From positions 1 through 64,000 of the forward strand of contig JAKSYS010000093.1 of the NCBI GenBank assembly GCA_022925895.1: a DNA stretch of 64,000 nucleotides. The letters are read 5' to 3'. This document shows positions 59,903-64,000 of the stretch, one piece after another. How positions within the stretch are numbered: position 1 is the stretch's first letter; the number at the start of each line of letters is the position of its first letter. The translations under genes and the position numbers were made by a program. The stretch comes from Fragilaria crotonensis (Eukaryota; Bacillariophyta; Fragilariophyceae; Fragilariales; Fragilariaceae). A model generated the notes under the pieces. That model was not told the DNA's origin, searched no databases, and saw only the letters and a list, made by a program, of their open reading frames with translations.

Positions 59903-59938
59903 GGATCCGATTAACTGTCACCTATTTTTCGTCATCGT
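59903..59938 (+). repeat. Left terminal inverted repeat, copy B
   Basis: Same 36 bases as 34852-34887; inverted at 63390-63425. Confidence 0.85.
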
Positions 59939-60267
59939 ACGACACGTTACTTAAGGACCTTGTAGAAAATTTAGCTACAAGTGGAAGCTGTTCAAGATGG
60001 GAATTTTGTTTCCTTTCCTCGACTTATTATCTCAATCAATTCACCACGCCTGCCCTCCCTGCTCTGAATTTGAATTTGAATTCATGCACATATTCACGTA
60101 CATAAATCTGATTTAAAATAAGAATAACTCGACATTTTTCACCATACTGCAGCACCATTCCATTCATTGTTCCCTTGTTGTTGCCATCGTGCTGTCATCA
60201 TTCCCTCCTCATAGTGCTTGTCTCACTTTTAAGAAGATTACTTTCATCCCACTCCTATTGTATTGAG

Positions 60268-61363
60268 ATGTCTACCGACACCAACGTTCTTGCAAACAAG
60301 CCAAGCCGCGGTGCCAAAGTCATTACAGGTGGCTTTGGACGGCGCATCAAGGATCTGAAACACTGGAGAGCGGTTATTCCTTTCCTTATCAGGGCATCCC
60401 ATGCACCAGGCTCTTTACTAAATGTTCCTTCAGATAGTCATGAGTGCGAGGACATTCTTGAGTATTTGCGACCTATGTACAAAGGTTACAAGATATACTT
60501 CAGTGACAAGTACTCTGCATCCATTTCTAGTGGCGGTGGCTGGAAGGAGCTTCTGAAGGACCTTTGCAATTGCAGGAATGCAAGGTGGATTCTACCTAAT
60601 TGAAATGGTAGTTACAAGGACAAACATATTGTTGTGTGCCGAGGAAGCCGCTTGTATCAAGGTACTAAGAGGCAGCAGCTGAGTCCCAGCCAGAAGCCGC
60701 AATACAGGAATGAAACTTTGCCAACCCTTGCTGATACGTCGCTTGCAGTGAAACCCACCAAAGAAACATGCCTTAACTGCAATGTGTCAACTATAAACTT
60801 GGCATTGAGGCGCTCTAATTTCTCCGATGTTGAACCGAACCGGACATTTTTTCGTGAGAACCAACTTTGACTTCAAATGAAGACAACGATGACTTCATTG
60901 GCAATCCTTGCAACACACAGCAAGGAACAACTTTGTACTCAACAAATGAAGACGAAGATGCTGCGCTTGTGTTCCCAGAACTCGTTCCAACAGTTGTTAA
61001 GAAGGAAAGTGTTCCATACAGTGTTCTTGTTCCCCTTGCGAAAGAGCTGGCATCGATTCTTGAGGGAAACTGCACAGTGGAGGAGCTGGAACAGTACGAG
61101 GCAATGTTATCAAATTGCATTACGAAGAAAAAGCACAAAATAATGGCACAGCGTGGGTCTGCCACCAATGGCAGCATGGTCTCTTCGAGTGTTCGCTCCA
61201 ACAAGAAGCTGAAAACTCATGGGACAAAGCACATGTCATTTGGGTAACGTTGACGAACAAAAAGCCACCAGCAAAGAAGCTGAAGGATGCGAAAGGGAAT
61301 AGTATTAGTGATCGGATCAGTGCATCATTCTTCATTCATGGTACTGACATTGGTGGCGTCTAA
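60268..61363 (+). pseudogene. Forward ORF of GGATCC element, copy B (interrupted)
   Basis: From ATG 60268: MSTDTNVLANKPSRGAKVIT, GGFGRRIKDLKHWRAVIPFL, YLRPMYKGYKIYFSDKYSAS and WKELLKDLCNCRNARWILPN, ending at TGA 60603. The sense continues at once in the next frames (GSYKDKHIVVCRGSRLYQGT; KPTKETCLNCNVSTINLALR) and after 60867 as NEDNDDFIGNPCNTQQGTTL to KTHGTKHMSFG (stop 61247). Conserved-looking Cys/His pairs (CNC, KHIVVC, CLNC) suggest a zinc-binding DNA-binding domain, possibly the mobility protein, but I cannot name a family. Both copies are broken at different places in the first part. Confidence 0.5.
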
Positions 61364-61468
61364 TACAACTTCCAATTACATTTACTCGTGAGTTTAATTA
61401 ATAGTAGTGAATTTAAGACTCGAAGGAGCCAGGTTTATGGAGTCCAAGAATCCTTCTCGTACAATGCA

Positions 61469-61874
61469 TTCAATTATGGGGAATTCTCAAAAACACCTGT
61501 TATCTTTCCATTTTTTAATAGGGGAATTCTCAAAAACACCTGTTATCTTTCCATTTTTCAATAACACCTATGACCTTACAATCCACCGAAACCTGTTTTA
61601 CTATTTCACCCATTCGTGACTCAATATTATCAATAACACCGTCTAAGTTTTACACTAATTACAATAACACCTTTTAAGATTTCGCATTATTACAATAACA
61701 CCGTTTGCAGCCGGCAGCGCCGCTGCTCTACGACAACTTGGTACACACTATATTGAAAACTTCAGTCACGTTTGGGTGAAATAGTAAACCTTACTTTTGG
61801 TGGATTGTAAGGTCATAGGTGTTATTGAAAAATGGAAAGATAACAGGTGTTTCTGAGAATTCCCCTTCAATTAT
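61469..61874. mobile_element. Nested 388-bp MITE with 9-bp target duplication (copy B)
   Basis: Element 61478-61865, flanked by TTCAATTAT at 61469-61477 and 61866-61874. Same insertion as in copy A. It lies between the converging forward and minus ORFs; the minus ORF stops within the right-hand duplication. Confidence 0.85.
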
Positions 61875-62593
61875 TGCAGGACTCCAGCCTGAAGTACCCT
61901 GAACTTTGCTGCAGTAAAGGAGCCGAACAATAAGTTTTGCTCCTCAACATTGCTTGCACTCGGCTCACAGAGCAACGTACAGTGCCTAAGCACCCTCCCG
62001 TCCCAACTTATTGCCACGCCATGGGTAAGCTTCACGGCGAGTCCATGAAAGTTATTCCCGGCCTCGTCAACCCCAACCACATTGGGCATTACAAAATACC
62101 AATTTTTAGCTGCACCCGGAATCGTTTCGGTCCAAACGCTGAACCCAGGTGAGGCATCCCAAACATCAAAATGGGAAGCGTTCATGAGGCTGACACTCAT
62201 GTCAATGGAGAAGCCCACACGAAGAAAGTGGCCATCGCCATCCATGGGTGGAACTGGGGGGATGCCTGAATTGGCCTCTAGCTCTTGGATCATCGTGAGA
62301 ACGTCAGGGAAACAATGCCTCCCCACAATCAAAAGACTCTGAACAAACTCTTGCAGAACTGGCTCGGGGACCAACAAATTGGTTGTGTACACACTTATTC
62401 CCACCCCATCACGGTGAATGCGAGTCCCAATTGGATGCATCGCACCGAAGTCCCCCCTTGAATTCCTTGCCTTTCCATCCGGACGTTTATTTGCCACCAT
62501 GGTGTTGTGCAAGTTAATCTTGTCCAATGCCCCACTCAGCGCAGCCTTGGTTGCACAATCAGGGGATGACAGGACATTCCTGATCAGAATCAA
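61871..62593 (-). CDS. Dioxygenase-like (double-stranded beta-helix) protein of GGATCC element
   Basis: Intact 240-codon frame; coding sense extends upstream (ECRKRPGDFIVELAYSCSLK), so 62593 may not be the true start. Order: ILIRNVLSSPDCATKAALSG, HPIGTRIHRDGVGISVYTTN, then SLMNASHFDVWDASPGFSVW with His141-x-Asp143, KNWYFVMPNVVGVD, FHGLAVKLTHGVAISWDGRV and LRHCT with His204. HxD, a Gly-rich strand and a late His after a WDGR turn are the layout of 2-oxoglutarate/Fe(II) oxygenases. Such genes travel in some transposons as TET/JBP-like DNA-modifying enzymes; whether this is one is inference. Similar sequences recur in diatom repeats in my recollection. Copy A lacks residues with the HxD motif. 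Confidence 0.55.
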   Translation of the reverse strand: MILIRNVLSSPDCATKAALSGALDKINLHNTMVANKRPDGKARNSRGDFGAMHPIGTRIHRDGVGISVYTTNLLVPEPVLQEFVQSLLIVGRHCFPDVLTMIQELEANSGIPPVPPMDGDGHFLRVGFSIDMSVSLMNASHFDVWDASPGFSVWTETIPGAAKNWYFVMPNVVGVDEAGNNFHGLAVKLTHGVAISWDGRVLRHCTLLCEPSASNVEEQNLLFGSFTAAKFRVLQAGVLQ

Positions 62594-62756
62594 CGTCTTC
62601 CGGCTTTTCAGGCTGCACGAGTATGCAAGCTCAACAATGAAGTCCCCGGGTCGTTTGCGGCATTCCTCGGGAACAATCCCGCAACAACACCACTTACAAC
62701 ATGATCATCGACAGCGCTTCCGTCATCACAAAAGATGAGGCTGCACGAGGCTGCTA

Positions 62757-63064
62757 CCGGTTCGGGCGGAAAAACGAACAATCCCTGGCAACCCACTCCA
62801 CAGTTGTGGCAGAGCGTGATCGATTGGGAAAGCAAGCTGTCACGTCCAAGGGTGCTGCCGGTTCGTACGAAAAAACAAGCAATCCCTGACAACCCACTCC
62901 ACAGTTATGGCAGAGCGTGATCGATCGGGAAAGCAAGCTGTCACGTCCAAGGGTGCTGCCGGTTCGTACGAAAAAACAAGCAATCCTTGACGACTCACTC
63001 CACAGTTATGGCAGAGCGTGATCGATCGGGAAAGCAAGCTGTCACGTCCGAGGATGCTACAGGC
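62757..63064 (+). repeat. About three 101-bp tandem units inside copy B
   Basis: Same minisatellite as 37247-37555, unit containing GGCAGAGCGTGATCGAT, same number of units in both copies. Confidence 0.8.
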
Positions 63065-63389
63065 GGCAGATCCTTCGATTGTACATACAGAAACGACGAG
63101 GAGGGTGCTTGTTTGGTGGGTCACAACAAAGGATGATCAACAGCAGAAGCAATAACAATGAGGTATCGTAGTGTTTCAGGCAAAAATGAAATGAAATGAA
63201 TGTCAGATCAGCAATGCAAAATCTCACGAAATAAATGTATCGATATACAGATATACACATCGTAATACATGCATTGACTTGGATGGGGAACAATGCCGAT
63301 TTGGCTGGCGCGCAATGCCGGTTTGAATGTTACACATACAAATTTTTTGATTTTTGTTTTCGACGGATGAGCAAGATTCCTATGATGTC

Positions 63390-63425
63390 ACGATGACGAA
63401 AAATAGGTGACAGTTAATCGGATCC
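63390..63425 (-). repeat. Right terminal inverted repeat, copy B
   Basis: Reverse complement of 59903-59938. Confidence 0.85.
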
Positions 63426-63513
63426 GAGCCATGAGCCATGAGCCATGAGCCATGAGCCATGAGCCATGAGCCATGAGCCATGAGCCATAAGCCATGAGCC
63501 ATAAGCCATGAGG
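63426..63513. repeat. GAGCCAT heptamer satellite, right part
   Basis: About 12 units; the last few are degenerate (GAGCCATAA and GAGGGCATGAG), typical of an array edge. Confidence 0.9.
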
Positions 63514-64000
63514 GCATGAGTCTCATTTCAACAGAAGTCTGAAGGGCACAAGCACGTTTAGTACTGTATGGTAAAAGTGGTACGGGGTACTGTTGCCTAA
63601 GGGTATCGATTAGAATGCAAGGAAATGACGTCAAGGATGACATCACAGTACTGAACCTTTCACGTACTACCTACGTTGATACAGTACTCCAGTAAGACAG
63701 TAACATAGGGAGAGCATGATGATTGGTACGGCTTGACATCATTTCCTTGCATTCTATAATCGGATCCATGCATACTCATATAGTAGTATGTGTCATATAC
63801 GTTTATGACTTGGTGGAAGCTGGTTCTGCAGTACTTGTACACTTGTGCTACTGTAGTACTACAGTACTTCTGATACTTCTAGATTTTGACTCGTGGCTCG
63901 CTCCCACAGACGCAATGTAATTGATCTTGATTGTTCATGGATTCCTGGTGCAATTGTTAACTCTCAGTCCTTGATTGACATTTATTTCCCTCTGGTGACA
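63514..64000. other. Right end of window, no gene seen
   Basis: Contains scattered GTAC palindromes (63570-63870). The 12-base string TTCCTTGCATTC (63741-63752) recurs in inverted form at 63616-63627. No coding sense recognised. Confidence 0.4.

Larger units (their letters stand above)
59903..63425 (+). mobile_element. GGATCC-ended TIR element, copy B (longer copy)
   Basis: 3523 bases with the same inverted ends as copy A, inserted into the GAGCCAT satellite. The flanks read ...GAGCCATG before and GAGCCATGAGCC... after, so with a 7-base repeat the target duplication can only be 1, 8 or 15 bases; 8 (GAGCCATG) is the usual size for several superfamilies (hAT, P, some Mutator-like). Contains a forward ORF, nested MITE, minus-strand dioxygenase-like ORF and minisatellite. 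I recognise no standard transposase. High identity with copy A indicates recent spread. Confidence 0.85.

Noticed and set aside
59414-59921. Three long minus-strand open frames of repeating MAHGSWL
   Set aside because: Pure translation of the GAGCCAT heptamer array (7-base unit read in three frames); no evidence of a gene.
59616-63513. Possible CRISPR-like or telomeric array
   Set aside because: Units are 7 bases without spacers and do not match a TTAGGG-type telomere repeat; it is a simple satellite.

Overview
The window looks like nuclear DNA of a diatom or a close photosynthetic stramenopile. Three things point there: several predicted proteins begin with a signal peptide followed by a plastid-type second presequence (a Phe after the first cleavage site, then a thylakoid-type or Tat-type signal); coding genes have few, short GT-AG introns (about 86-370 bases); and the repeats include a degenerate LINE whose reverse transcriptase resembles copies I know from diatoms. 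No bacterial operon structure, CRISPR array or rRNA was seen, and no tRNA was recognised by eye.

Layout. 1-7.1 kb: a frame-broken beta-tubulin, a frame-broken plastid/lumen protein, a 1.1-kb element with perfect 47-bp inverted ends, an intact mitochondrial proline dehydrogenase with an internal EF-hand pair, and a plastid-type membrane protein. 7.1-20.4 kb: repeats, namely a CpG-poor block, a degenerate 8-kb LINE (ORF1, APE endonuclease, RT, zinc-knuckle tail), another CpG-poor block and a 3-kb TA-flanked pogo-like DNA transposon with a second ORF on the opposite strand. 20.9-24.7 kb: two paralogous unrecognised genes sharing a GFSW..AK.VRM motif. 24.7-27.6 kb: a largely gene-free, CpG-poor stretch. 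27.6-34.2 kb: a DUF1415-like protein, class I histone deacetylase, eIF3g, a small probably Tat-targeted lumen protein and a vWA protein with a C-terminal anchor. 34.9-37.9 kb and 59.9-63.4 kb: two direct copies of a terminal-inverted-repeat element carrying a dioxygenase-like ORF and a nested 388-bp MITE. 38.5-41.9 kb: a tail-to-tail pair of 2OG-Fe(II) oxygenase/ankyrin genes. 42.7-55 kb: a plastid-type Mfd helicase and GCN1, converging with about 20 bases between stops. 55.7-58.8 kb: a large secreted HExxH metallopeptidase. 59.6-63.5 kb: a GAGCCAT heptamer satellite split by the second copy of the element.

Caveat on frames. At least ten host genes, including strongly conserved ones (HDAC, GCN1, Mfd), carry one or a few 1-2 base frame breaks, while neighbours of similar length (proline dehydrogenase, eIF3g, one oxygenase copy) are clean. 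In HDAC the break is a shortened A-run. I therefore read most of these as likely base-calling indels rather than gene death; beta-tubulin and the adjacent plastid protein, with about six and four breaks, may be true pseudogenes. Intron positions were placed by hand from splice signals and protein continuity; the frame on both sides was checked.

The most unusual item is the GGATCC-ended repeat (34852-37912 and 59903-63425). It combines long inverted ends, a probable 8-bp target duplication in the satellite, a C-terminal beta-helix-like dioxygenase ORF (HxD...H), an unidentified opposite-strand ORF and an internal minisatellite, but no transposase that I recognise.
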